A stretch of DNA of 16,676 nt, from contig DNIT01000053.1 in assembly GCA_003489345.1 (NCBI GenBank), positions 1-16,676 on the forward strand, given 5' to 3'. The position numbers and the translations under genes are program-made. Numbering within the stretch: the first letter of the stretch is position 1; the number at the start of each line of letters is the position of its first letter. Under the pieces are notes generated by a model. That model was given only the letters and a program-made list of their open reading frames with translations. It was not told the DNA's origin and did not search any database. Source of the stretch: Pelotomaculum sp. Its GTDB lineage: Bacteria; Bacillota; Desulfotomaculia; Desulfotomaculales; Pelotomaculaceae. This document shows positions 1 through 7,280 of this stretch, one piece after another.

Positions 1-267
1 GGTAACCGCCCCCCCATTGCCGGCTACGGTGAGGGCGAAATCACCGGCACTTACAGCCCCGGTTCCACTGGTTCCATCCGTGCCGGTATATATTCCTTCG
101 CTAAAATTGACCAGCACGCGAATATAATTGGGAGCCAGCAAATTATCCATCTGGGCGCCGCTGATCGTCGGCGCCGCCGTAAAGGCTGCTCCCGGCCACA
201 GCGTAAGCAGCATGGCCATTACCAGCAGAACGGTAACGGCTTTGGATTTTCTCTTCAGGCGAATCAT
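1..267 (-). CDS. secreted surface/adhesin-like protein, N-terminal part (cut by window edge)
   Basis: The 5' end of a gene reads leftward out of the window; 89 codons are visible. The protein opens with a positively charged segment (MIRLKRKSKA) and a hydrophobic stretch (VTVLLVMAMLLTLWPGAAF), a typical Sec signal peptide with likely cleavage near residue 30 (AFTA/AP). After it comes a beta-rich stretch with TISGAQ, NYIRVLVNFSEGIYTG and VSAGDFALTVAGNGG. This pattern (a new feature, then 'F-S-E-G-(V/I)-Y', then 'DF-L') is common in the first Ig-like repeat of large SLH or adhesin proteins of Gram-positive bacteria. AGGAG lies 10 nt before ATG 267 and 7 nt before an in-frame GTG at 270, so either may be the start. 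Export is well supported; the exact family is inferred from style and cannot be settled from 89 residues. Confidence 0.75.
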   Translation of the reverse strand, partial: MIRLKRKSKAVTVLLVMAMLLTLWPGAAFTAAPTISGAQMDNLLAPNYIRVLVNFSEGIYTGTDGTSGTGAVSAGDFALTVAGNGGAVT

Positions 268-320
268 CACCCTGTCACTCCTTTCTTCTTTACAAACAAT
301 CTTTTTCACACCGGTTTTGC

Positions 321-345
321 TTGGCGAAGGCTTGCCCTTCGCCAA
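321..345 (-). repeat. perfect hairpin in the 5' leader of the surface-protein gene
   Basis: TTGGCGAAGG (321-330) and CCTTCGCCAA (336-345) are perfect 10-bp complementary arms around a 5-nt loop. The element lies about 54 nt upstream of the surface-protein start codon, so it would form in the 5' untranslated RNA. Neither side is followed by a U-tract, so it is not a standard terminator; an mRNA-stability or translation-control hairpin, or a protein-binding site, is possible. Confidence 0.6.
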
Positions 346-510
346 AGAAGCGAGCTGTCTTCCCAGTCCACCCTGTTTTCCCTGTTCCATTCAGCTGTAA
401 AATGAAATAGTCCTCTCACCCCGCCTTAACATACCTGGCCCGCAGATTTACGGCCTGATTGTCGCTAATGCCAGTTTTAATTTTCTTTTCAATTCTACAG
501 TACAGCCATC

Positions 511-558
511 AAAAAAATATAAAATAAAAACAGGGGCTCCTATGTGCCGGAGACCCTG
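511..558 (-). terminator. rho-independent terminator on the minus strand with no obvious gene before it
   Basis: On the minus strand CAGGGTCTCC (558-549) pairs with GGAGCCCCTG (540-531) with one mismatch around an 8-nt loop. It is followed directly by a 20-nt T-rich tract (530-511: TTTTT, ATTTTATA, TTTTTTT). This is a canonical intrinsic terminator. It stops leftward transcription, yet the DNA to its right for more than 3 kb encodes a rightward gene. It could end an antisense or small RNA, attenuate the surface-protein leader, or be left over from an earlier gene order. Confidence 0.8.
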
Positions 559-578
559 AAAAATCAACGTGAGAACCG

Positions 579-607
579 TTTTTTACTTCGTTTTTTCATG
601 GTAAAAT
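579..607 (+). promoter_or_regulatory. candidate promoter of the BTAD regulator gene
   Basis: TAAAAT at 602-607 is preceded by TG at 599-600, giving an extended -10 element (TG-n-TAAAAT). The -35 position (579-584) is only a T-run, which is tolerable for an extended -10 promoter. Transcription would begin near 614, leaving a leader of about 67 nt before ATG 681. Weak evidence. Confidence 0.35.
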
Positions 608-680
608 TAGAGCAAAAATATTTTGAAGCTTGGAATGTGGAAGCTATATTTTACAAACTGTACTCGGAAAGGCCGATGGT

Positions 681-3600
681 ATGAACAGCATTCCCGTCTT
701 AAAGAGCAAGCTGATTATGCCGGAGCTGTCCGGAAGCTTTTTGCTGACAGACCGGCTGAAAAGGCTTCATGAAAATATGGATTCTTGCATAGCGGTTAAC
801 ATATGCGCGCCTGCCGGATACGGGAAAACAACGCTTGCGGTTTCTTATATGAACCGTCAGGCAGCCAGGCCTTCCCGGGTATGCTGGTATCGCCTGGACC
901 CGGAGGATAAAAACCTGCCGGTGTTCATCGCGCACCTGACCGAAGCTGTATTCCCGCCGGAAGTCGCCGAGTTCGCAGAATCCAGAAAGGCTCTTGAGGG
1001 CCACGCAGATACCCCGCTGACCCATCACACCATTTCCATGCTCTGCCGGGAAATGTGGGCCCAGCATAGCCGGTCCGGTGATACCCGTACCTATATAGTC
1101 CTGGATGATTTTCAAAACGTGGCTCAAGTCCAGGATATATGCGATATAACAAGGTATATGCTTGATCACCTTCCGCCATCCTGGACAATTTTCATCCTAA
1201 ACCGGGTCAACCTCCATGCTTTTACTGAAAAACAAAAACTTGAAAAAAGGATTTTAGAGATCGGTACAGACGACCTTGCCTTCAGCAATGCCGAAATAGG
1301 GGATTTCATGCGCAGCATGGGCCAGACCGTGGCCGACAGGAAACTGACGGACTTCATTGAAAAAAACACGGAAGGCTGGATAGCCGGTATCATCATTTTA
1401 TGCCAGGCTGTCAAAAGCAAAGGTCCTGATACGGCGCCATTTGCATCCGGCAAGCTGGGCCATGAAAATGCCCTGTTCCGGTATATGTCCCTGGAAGTGC
1501 TCAAATCCGTAGCAGGAGATACCCAGGATGCCCTTGCCAGGCTTGCGCTGCTTCAGGACTTTTCTGAGGCCGAGGCGTCGGAAATACTTGAAGTTGATGA
1601 TATAAAATCATTGATGGGACAGTGCATGGGGTTCGGTCTGTTCATCCAGAGAATTCCCGGCGATCCGGTGGTATACCGTTTCCATTCTTTATTCCGGGAA
1701 TTCCTGTTATCCATCCTAAAAGGCCGTTATCCTGACGAACAGATTGCCGCCCTGCACCTGAAGGCCGCCGAATATTATATAAGACAAGCAACCTATGGCC
1801 GCGCTGCGGAGCATCTGGTGCAATGCGGCAGTTCTGCTTCGGCGATGGATATGGTGACAAAAGCGGGCTTTAATAAGTTCTTGATCGGAGAGACCGGACA
1901 ATTGAAGATATGGCTGGATTTACTGCCGGAGGATATGATCAGGGACAATCCGGTCCTCTTACTGTTTAAAGCGCAGCTGATGCCCAACAACAGGCAGCCG
2001 GAAATGGTAGACACCCTGAAAGAGGTTCTGCATCTGTCACTGCTGGACAACAATCTTGCGGCTTATTATGATGCGGCGACTGTCCTTATCTATATTTTCA
2101 TGTGCAGCAACGATATGAGGGAACTGCTGAAAATGACTGCGGGCCTTCCCCAACAATTGCCCAATGTTTCAGCGAAACTTAGAAACACCTTGGTTATCAT
2201 TGACATGGTGCGGTCCATCGGGGAAGAACGCTTTTCCCTGGCGGAAGCACAAAGCGAAAGCGTTCTGTACGCCCTTCTTCCTGAAGACAGTCAATGGCTG
2301 TATTTAATCCTTTCCTGCATCATCTATTACTGCCTGGGGAAGCTTGAGCAAGGGGAGCGCTGCATGGAAACAGCGCTGGTATTGGATAAATTCAAAAATA
2401 TCGAGCCTTCCAGGGGGTTTATCCTGCTTTTTCTTTCCATCGTCTTATCCCTGAAAAACGAGAGGGAATGTCTGCCCTCCTACATAGCTGAAATCCTCGC
2501 CGTCGGCGAGAAATACGATTATGAATACCTGTCGGCCCACGGGAGGCGTCTGGCTGCCTTTGAACGGTACCTTTCCTTTGATGTGGAAGCTGCCGCCGAA
2601 ATGCTCGATCACGCTGTTTTCCACTTCCGTCGGATCAACAATAAGGCAATGGCCGCGGCGTGCAGATTGCTCCGGTGTCTTTGGACCATACAGCCCAACC
2701 GTCCCGCGCCGGACCTTGACGAAGTCCGCAAGGATCTCGCCATCATCCGGAGGGCGGGTCCCGGCATGATGGTCTATGAAATTTCACTGTCCATACTGGG
2801 AGCGATTGCCAGGGAGTCAGGGGATTTTCACCTGGCGGAGCGCTGCCTGCTTGCATCGATAAAGGCGGCCAAGGCAAAAAAAGGACATCAGGTGCTCTGC
2901 GGCTCCTGCTTCCACCTGGCCAGACTGTATTACACCGGCGGCGATACGGAACGAGGACACCGCTATCTGAAGCAGGCCATGGAGCTGGCGGCCGGCAACA
3001 GATATTTCATGTTCTGGGATATCCATATCCCCACGCTAGTTGAAATGGCGCTCCGAAGTATACGCTGCGGCTATTGTGCCGGCTATGGCGAAGAGCTGCT
3101 GCGTAAATTTTATGGCAGTGAGACGGCGGCATACTTAAGCGCAAGGGTAAAAACCATAGACGAAACCCGCATAACAGATTTTACCGGCGATTTTGTCGCC
3201 ACATACAAGGAGAACACCGAACAGCTTTATTTTGTCAAGGCGTCTCTGTTTGGAAAGTCTGAGATTGCGGTAAACGGTATAAAAATTCCCGATACCGCAT
3301 GGAAAACCAAAAAGGTCAAAGGCTTGCTCGAATATCTTTTGCTGGGTAGCGGCAATACCATAGCAAAAGAGATTCTGGCGGAGATTCTCTGGCCCGGCTC
3401 GGACAGCAAATCCGCAATTGCTTCACAGCGGACAGCACTGTATTATCTTAGAAAAACACTTTCCAAATATAACGCGGCAGTTACAGGAAACAATGCCTTT
3501 GTTTATGAACTACCGGAAGGCCTGCAAATAAGAAAGAATGATGCGTTAGAGCTTGATATGCACGAATTTTTACGTCTCTATAACACATTGTCCCTGCTTA

Positions 3601-4016
3601 CAAGCCAGACTCCTCAAACAGAGCAAAAACAGGCAGATATTCTGGGAAGAATGATATCTCTTTATAAAGGGGACTTGATGGAAGGCAGTGATTACGGAGA
3701 TCTGGTATGCCAGGAGCGGGAAAGGCTCAAATCCATCTTCATAGAGGCATGCCAAAGACTGAGCCCAATCTATATAAAGCGCGGAAAATTGCGACAGGCG
3801 GAAGAAGTTCTGAGACATGCTCTAGCGGCTGAACCATATAACGAAAACCTATGCCTGGAACTGCTCAAGTTGTATATGTCGGAGGGCAGGAGAAGTAAGG
3901 CGGCCAAGCTTTATTACAGCTTTAAAAAGCATTTGGAGCAAGAGCTTGATATTAAGGTTGACAAAAGATTGTCTGAGGCAATCCAGGGTCCAATCCTTGA
4001 AAGTAAGAGGACATAG
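681..4016 (+). CDS. STAND-ATPase/TPR transcriptional regulator with C-terminal winged helix and BTAD (SARP-type)
   Basis: A cytoplasmic signal-integrating transcription activator of 1111 residues. Residues 1-320 form a MalT/LAL-like ATPase: Walker A APAGYGKTT (43-51), a WYRLDPEDKN motif (69-78) typical of MalT relatives, and Walker B TYIVLDDF (137-144). Residues about 380-830 are helical with TPR-like character. Residues about 853-945 form an OmpR-type winged helix (SEIAVNGIKI, the tryptophan-containing AEILWPG, and TALYYLRKTLSK). Residues about 955-1105 are a bacterial transcriptional activator domain (YKGDLMEGSDYGDL, ERERL, LRQAEEVLRHALAAEPYNE). In actinobacterial SARPs such as AfsR the winged helix and BTAD come first; here they are last. 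ATG 681 is preferred over an upstream TTG at 630 because GGAAAGG (666-672) sits 8 nt before it. The ligand and targets are unknown; the divergent surface-protein gene is a natural candidate target by position only. Confidence 0.9.
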   Translation: MNSIPVLKSKLIMPELSGSFLLTDRLKRLHENMDSCIAVNICAPAGYGKTTLAVSYMNRQAARPSRVCWYRLDPEDKNLPVFIAHLTEAVFPPEVAEFAESRKALEGHADTPLTHHTISMLCREMWAQHSRSGDTRTYIVLDDFQNVAQVQDICDITRYMLDHLPPSWTIFILNRVNLHAFTEKQKLEKRILEIGTDDLAFSNAEIGDFMRSMGQTVADRKLTDFIEKNTEGWIAGIIILCQAVKSKGPDTAPFASGKLGHENALFRYMSLEVLKSVAGDTQDALARLALLQDFSEAEASEILEVDDIKSLMGQCMGFGLFIQRIPGDPVVYRFHSLFREFLLSILKGRYPDEQIAALHLKAAEYYIRQATYGRAAEHLVQCGSSASAMDMVTKAGFNKFLIGETGQLKIWLDLLPEDMIRDNPVLLLFKAQLMPNNRQPEMVDTLKEVLHLSLLDNNLAAYYDAATVLIYIFMCSNDMRELLKMTAGLPQQLPNVSAKLRNTLVIIDMVRSIGEERFSLAEAQSESVLYALLPEDSQWLYLILSCIIYYCLGKLEQGERCMETALVLDKFKNIEPSRGFILLFLSIVLSLKNERECLPSYIAEILAVGEKYDYEYLSAHGRRLAAFERYLSFDVEAAAEMLDHAVFHFRRINNKAMAAACRLLRCLWTIQPNRPAPDLDEVRKDLAIIRRAGPGMMVYEISLSILGAIARESGDFHLAERCLLASIKAAKAKKGHQVLCGSCFHLARLYYTGGDTERGHRYLKQAMELAAGNRYFMFWDIHIPTLVEMALRSIRCGYCAGYGEELLRKFYGSETAAYLSARVKTIDETRITDFTGDFVATYKENTEQLYFVKASLFGKSEIAVNGIKIPDTAWKTKKVKGLLEYLLLGSGNTIAKEILAEILWPGSDSKSAIASQRTALYYLRKTLSKYNAAVTGNNAFVYELPEGLQIRKNDALELDMHEFLRLYNTLSLLTSQTPQTEQKQADILGRMISLYKGDLMEGSDYGDLVCQERERLKSIFIEACQRLSPIYIKRGKLRQAEEVLRHALAAEPYNENLCLELLKLYMSEGRRSKAAKLYYSFKKHLEQELDIKVDKRLSEAIQGPILESKRT

Positions 4017-4122
4017 TATTCTTCGATTATGGGGTTACGAATATTTTTTTTATCATATGAAATAATCTATACAAAAGCACCATATTATTTAATCCCATAA
4101 AACAGATCCTGATTGGAGATGA

Positions 4123-4728
4123 ATGTTTAAGATGAATACTTTTATTCGGAATTTAGATTTACAGCAACAAGGCATTTGGTTTCCGCTGGTTATCAGCGCT
4201 ATCGTTTTACTTTTTATTTTATTTATGCCAAAAAGACAAATAAATTGGCGAGGCATTTATCTCACCTTCGGTGTGGTTGGATTTGTAGCATTGATGCTGG
4301 ATATATTTATTGTCGCGGAGTATTTCGATTTGTTTGACATAGGGGACCCGAATATAGAAGGATTTGGCGATTTAGTAACGTATGGAATTATCCCAGCTTG
4401 TCTCGCAGTTGCGTACCTGAATTATTTTAACCGAAAAAACAAATGGTTGTATGTTTTTCTTTTTACATTAGTATCCTTTTTGTTTGAATGGGGACTTACC
4501 CAGGTTGGTTACATGAAATTAAAAGGCTGGCAAAACTGGTACTCCATAGCTGTATATCTTATTGTTTACGGCTTGTGGCTACCGTGGCATTTAAAGTTAC
4601 TACAGCATCCATACGATGGAGCTGCCGAACAAAACGCTCTATCAAATAAAATTCATGAACCTGGGTTTAATATGGATAAGCTGGAGCCAGATAAAATGCT
4701 TTCGTTTGGCAGAAAAAAAATTAAGTAA
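4123..4728 (+). CDS. AT-rich five-helix integral membrane protein, function unknown
   Basis: A 201-residue hydrophobic protein with about five membrane segments (roughly residues 19-35, 45-66, 84-101, 108-123 and 140-160) and a charged cytoplasmic-looking tail after 160 (ending SFGRKKIK). Conserved-looking features are LFEWGLTQVGY (119-130) and the aromatic LIVYGLWLPWHLKLL near 146-160. These resemble small uncharacterised membrane proteins of spore-forming Firmicutes, but I do not recognise a named family with certainty. GGAG (4115-4118) lies 4 nt from ATG 4123; an in-frame ATG at 4132 is the alternative. The gene is visibly more AT-rich than the regulator before it, suggesting separate origin or relaxed codon use. 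It follows the regulator by 106 nt and converges on the methyltransferase gene. Confidence 0.75.
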   Translation: MFKMNTFIRNLDLQQQGIWFPLVISAIVLLFILFMPKRQINWRGIYLTFGVVGFVALMLDIFIVAEYFDLFDIGDPNIEGFGDLVTYGIIPACLAVAYLNYFNRKNKWLYVFLFTLVSFLFEWGLTQVGYMKLKGWQNWYSIAVYLIVYGLWLPWHLKLLQHPYDGAAEQNALSNKIHEPGFNMDKLEPDKMLSFGRKKIK

Positions 4729-4753
4729 AGTCCATCAGGCCCCAAAGCGCAAC

Positions 4754-4782
4754 AAATTTATGCCTATAAGACTCATAAATTT
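4754..4782. repeat. AT-rich inverted repeat between convergent genes
   Basis: AAATTTATG (4754-4762) and CATAAATTT (4774-4782) are perfect 9-bp arms around an 11-nt loop. The element sits exactly between the ends of two convergent genes (stops at 4728 and 4801), where a bidirectional terminator is expected. The stem is AT-rich and has no flanking T-run, so termination is not assured. Confidence 0.5.
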
Positions 4783-4800
4783 CCCAATTGATAACTTGAA

Positions 4801-5340
4801 TTATCTTGTCATTCTGATATTCTTGAACTTCAGATGGTTGTTTTGCATATCTGCCTGCTCAAGCTGGAGCAGCGCTTTTTTCTTGTCAAGGCCTCCCGCA
4901 TAACCGGTCAGGCTCCCGTCGGCGCCTACAACCCTATGGCATGGTATCAGAATAGAGACAGGATTGTGCCCGACAGCGCCTCCTACAGCCTGGGCGGACA
5001 TTGAGGACAGTCCCCTTGAGGCGGCCAGTTTCTTTGCAATCTCGCCATAAGTGGTAACCCGGCCACATGGAATTTTCAGAAGGATTTCCCAAACAGCTTT
5101 TTGAAAGGATGTCCCTTTGGGTTCAAGAGCAGGAAGGGGCGTACAGCCACTGCCTGAAAAGTAATTCGCCAGCCATGTCCGCAGAATCTCAAAAACCGTA
5201 TGATTAGGCTCATTGACCCATGCGCCTGTTTCAGACGGATAATACTTTTGCCCGATAAACCAAAGCCCTGTAAGCGCGTCTCCCTCTGCAGATGCCGTCA
5301 TCGCGCCGAGAGGAGTGCTGATAATACTTGTATAAATCAT
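4801..5340 (-). CDS. ogt: methylated-DNA--protein-cysteine S-methyltransferase (O6-alkylguanine repair)
   Basis: This suicide repair protein transfers the alkyl group from O6-alkylguanine or O4-alkylthymine in DNA to its own cysteine. At 179 residues it has the usual Ogt/MGMT size: an N-terminal RNase H-like domain (1-75) and a C-terminal helix-turn-helix domain (76-165). The active site is PCHRV at 133-137, with Cys134 as acceptor. TYGEIA (97-102), NPVSILIPCHRV and GSLTGYAGGLDKK fit the family. The 'arginine finger' position of human MGMT is Gln118 here (SAQAVGG), a substitution I believe is common in bacterial Ogt proteins. AAGGAG lies about 11 nt before the ATG. It is separated from the arsS unit upstream by a strong terminator, so it is probably transcribed on its own. 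Confidence 0.95.
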   Translation of the reverse strand: MIYTSIISTPLGAMTASAEGDALTGLWFIGQKYYPSETGAWVNEPNHTVFEILRTWLANYFSGSGCTPLPALEPKGTSFQKAVWEILLKIPCGRVTTYGEIAKKLAASRGLSSMSAQAVGGAVGHNPVSILIPCHRVVGADGSLTGYAGGLDKKKALLQLEQADMQNNHLKFKNIRMTR

Positions 5341-5520
5341 AAATTAAACAGCTCCTTACATACCGTTTTCTTTTTGTTAAGTGATGGATAGGCTGTTTTT
5401 TCTCGTTCCATATACTTTCACCTCAGCTTTCCCGATCTTATTATAACAGCAAAAAGAAAAATGACTTCCGGACATATACAGATAAAAGATATTATCATGA
5501 CCACCTGGTATTCGCTAAAC

Positions 5521-5552
5521 AAAATAAAAAAAAGGGAGCTGCCACAGCTCCC
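5521..5552 (-). terminator. rho-independent terminator of the arsS unit
   Basis: On the minus strand GGGAGCTG and CAGCTCCC form a perfect 8-bp stem around TGG (5534-5552), followed at once by TTTTTTTTATTTT (5533-5521). It lies 75 nt after the arsS stop and ends the two-gene transcript before ogt. Confidence 0.93.
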
Positions 5553-5626
5553 TGCTTAATAAACTGCCTGGTCCAGAGGGTTCTATTCGTAGAGCAAATA
5601 CTACCGGTCGTCTTCTATCTCCTGTT

Positions 5627-6607
5627 TCAGGCAGTAGCTCCGCCGCAACTGGAACCGGCTCCTGCGGTACAGGCGTAACAATGGTTTCCGAAAACAATCT
5701 TGCGGGCCGTTATAGGGTTATCTATCAAATCCCGGATGTGATTGATCCCATTAATCCTGAGTCCCAGTGCTTGATTAAAATCACAATCATAGAGAGAACC
5801 GTCCCAACCCACAGATAACTGCGTACGACACATCATATTCTCGACTGTTACCGGGTTAAAAGCGGTTACCAGCCGATTCATATAGCTATGCATATTGCCG
5901 CTCCGTTGCAGAAATTCGCCAAACCTTCCGATAGGGTTATTGGTAATGGTATACAAGTAGTTGAAAGAGATGCCATACGAATCAAATAGTTTCTTTTTAA
6001 AATCCATTGTTAAGCCGGCCTGACTTGGTGGCAGAAATGCGCCGCCCGGGTTATAGACCAGATTCAGCACCAGATCGGGAGACGTCCCATAGCCCAAACG
6101 GTTTAGGTGCTGCATCATTGAGATGCAGGACGAAAAAACGCCTTCTCCCCTTTGTCTGTCGGTGTCTTTTTCTGTATAGTAAGGCAGTGAAGCTACTATT
6201 TCTACCTTCTTTTCACCATAATATTCCGGAAGATGCCGATATCCCTCTTTTTCTAAAATAACCAGATTGGTACGAACAATGGTATGAATTTTTCGTTTTG
6301 CCGCCTCTTCCAAAAACCACTCAAAATTCGAGTTCATCTCCGGTGCTCCGCCGGTAATATCCAAGGTGATGAAGTCATTTTTCTCGAAGACATGAAGACA
6401 GGCTTCCATTACTTCCCTGCCCATCGTTTCCGTCCGGGCTGCACCGGCATCAATATGACAATGCTTACAGGATAAATTACATAATTTACCAACATTTACC
6501 TGCATAACATCCAGCTTCTCGTGGGTCATACAAAATTTCTCGCAGGCCTCCCTGCCGGCAAAAGCAGGAATCCCTTTCAACTGTAACACATGTGTATTTT
6601 GTTCCAT
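5627..6607 (-). CDS. arsS: arsenosugar biosynthesis radical SAM protein ArsS
   Basis: A 326-residue radical SAM enzyme. The [4Fe-4S]-binding motif is CNLSCKHC (Cys43, Cys47, Cys50), followed by HIDAGAART and ITGGAPEMN, the GGE-like SAM-binding element. The C-terminal half carries the Cys-rich domain of this family: Cys residues in MMCRTQLSVGW, LYDCDFNQALG and the terminal HCYACTAGAGSSCGG. This set is characteristic of the family annotated as ArsS, which attaches a 5'-deoxyadenosyl unit to dimethylarsenite during arsenosugar synthesis; some family members are selenoproteins. Here the relevant positions are Cys, and the TGA at the end is a normal stop, because TAG follows three codons later. 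The start is 8 nt after the stop of the upstream peroxidase-like gene with AGGA 6 nt before ATG, so the two are translated from one mRNA. The biochemical substrate is inferred from the family. Confidence 0.9.
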   Translation of the reverse strand: MEQNTHVLQLKGIPAFAGREACEKFCMTHEKLDVMQVNVGKLCNLSCKHCHIDAGAARTETMGREVMEACLHVFEKNDFITLDITGGAPEMNSNFEWFLEEAAKRKIHTIVRTNLVILEKEGYRHLPEYYGEKKVEIVASLPYYTEKDTDRQRGEGVFSSCISMMQHLNRLGYGTSPDLVLNLVYNPGGAFLPPSQAGLTMDFKKKLFDSYGISFNYLYTITNNPIGRFGEFLQRSGNMHSYMNRLVTAFNPVTVENMMCRTQLSVGWDGSLYDCDFNQALGLRINGINHIRDLIDNPITARKIVFGNHCYACTAGAGSSCGGATA

Positions 6608-6615
6608 GGCTTGTC

Positions 6616-6948
6616 CTATAGTTCAAGGCTTTTGATAATATTTTTTGCTTGCATGCCATGGGCCAGCGTTGCTCCTCCACGGATTGCTGCAGCCACATGA
6701 ACCGCTTCGATCATTTGCTCCTGATTTACACCCATTTCCAAAAGCGTCCTGGTATATGAGTCAATACAATACGGGCATTGAACCGCATGAGCAACCCCAA
6801 AAGCAATCAAAGCCTTTTCCTTTGTGGTCAAAGCACCATCTGCAAATACCTGACTGTAGTAAGCCATAAACTTCTCCCATAACCCGGGGGCATCCTCGCC
6901 CATATTCCCAAATTTAGCCAGATCCTCAGGATTATAATACGTGCTCAT
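6616..6948 (-). CDS. arsenosugar biosynthesis-associated peroxidase-like protein (AhpD/CMD fold)
   Basis: A 110-residue protein of the carboxymuconolactone decarboxylase/AhpD superfamily. The core is TTKEKALIAFGVAHAVQCPYC, with the redox CxxC at Cys58 and Cys61, and the helical tail has AIRGGATLAHGMQ. Family members that accompany arsS often carry selenocysteine at the first CxxC position; this one has cysteine. The usual AhpD histidine is not at its common place after the CxxC (IDSYTRT follows). It is the first gene of the unit; AAGGAG precedes ATG with 8-nt spacing, and a sigma-A promoter with a palindrome lies directly upstream. It probably supports the redox chemistry of the radical SAM partner or detoxifies arsenical by-products, an inference from gene pairing rather than biochemistry. 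Confidence 0.88.
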   Translation of the reverse strand: MSTYYNPEDLAKFGNMGEDAPGLWEKFMAYYSQVFADGALTTKEKALIAFGVAHAVQCPYCIDSYTRTLLEMGVNQEQMIEAVHVAAAIRGGATLAHGMQAKNIIKSLEL

Positions 6949-6971
6949 GGTATCACTCCTTTTCCAAATAA

Positions 6972-6992
6972 ATTATTTATCAAATAAATAAT
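6972..6992. promoter_or_regulatory. palindromic operator, probably for an ArsR/SmtB-type repressor
   Basis: ATTATTTAT (6972-6980) and ATAAATAAT (6984-6992) are perfect 9-bp inverted arms separated by CAA. The element lies immediately downstream of the -10 box and covers the expected transcription start, the classic place for a repressor. AT-rich palindromes built on ATTTATCAAATAAAT-type sequence are typical of ArsR/SmtB operators in Firmicutes. No arsR gene is in the window, so the regulator would act in trans. Confidence 0.65.
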
Positions 6993-6995
6993 AAT

Positions 6996-7024
6996 ATTAT
7001 ATATATAAAAATTAACGTTTTCAA
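6996..7024 (-). promoter_or_regulatory. sigma-A promoter of the arsS unit
   Basis: On the minus strand TTGAAA (7024-7019) and a perfect TATAAT (7001-6996) are separated by exactly 17 nt. Transcription should start near 6989, about 40 nt upstream of the ATG at 6948. Confidence 0.8.
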
Positions 7025-7280
7025 GATTTTAAGGTGAATCTTAACCTCCCCACGGATTTTTAATTTGCTGCGGAGATGAGGAATCATTCGGCTTTGTCCC
7101 TTAGCAGTTACCAAACCTTTCATTTCTTGGATTGATTTTAATCCCCGGACAGCCGATAACTGATATTCCTAAAATAACGTCTTTCCCTATTGATGAAGGT
7201 GTTTCTTAGTCTTGCGTGCCAAAAACCGCACCCCAAATGGTGTCCGTAGTCTTCTAAACCACTTGTCCAAGTTAAAGCCG

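Larger units (their letters stand above)
268..680. other. divergent intergenic regulatory region
   Basis: This 413-nt gap separates the leftward surface-protein gene from the rightward BTAD regulator. It holds a leader hairpin for the surface-protein gene (321-345), a minus-strand intrinsic terminator (511-558), an 8-nt direct repeat CGTTTTTT separated by ACTT (about 578-597), and a candidate extended -10 promoter for the regulator (602-607). I see no credible gene in it; the short reading frames have no family resemblance. The part between about 350 and 510 matches no riboswitch consensus I could recall, including c-di-GMP-I. Confidence 0.6.
6949..7280. other. intergenic region between DUF6485 gene and the arsS unit
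   Basis: The left third (6949-7024) is the AT-rich promoter/operator of the arsS unit. The rest, about 7030-7280, holds no reading frame I can support. It has only short inverted repeats such as AAGATT/AATCTT (7023-7042) and GGATT/AATCC near 7127-7145. No clear terminator for the DUF6485 gene was found. Confidence 0.5.

Noticed and set aside
268..520. c-di-GMP riboswitch before the surface-protein gene
   Set aside because: Surface proteins of this kind are often so controlled, but the conserved GGGCAAACC and GGGACGCAAAGC blocks are absent.
630..680. TTG start at 630 for the BTAD regulator
   Set aside because: There is no good ribosome site; ATG 681 has GGAAAGG at 8 nt, and the extra 17 residues are unlike the family.
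4017..4050. Possible terminator after the BTAD regulator (TATTC...GAATA followed by a T-run)
   Set aside because: The stem is only five AT-rich pairs with a 17-nt loop; the T-run is real but the hairpin is too weak to call.
5627..5629. TGA at the end of arsS as a selenocysteine codon
   Set aside because: The family's conserved SSCGG tail is already complete before it, only three codons follow before TAG, and the next DNA shows no recognisable selenocysteine insertion hairpin.
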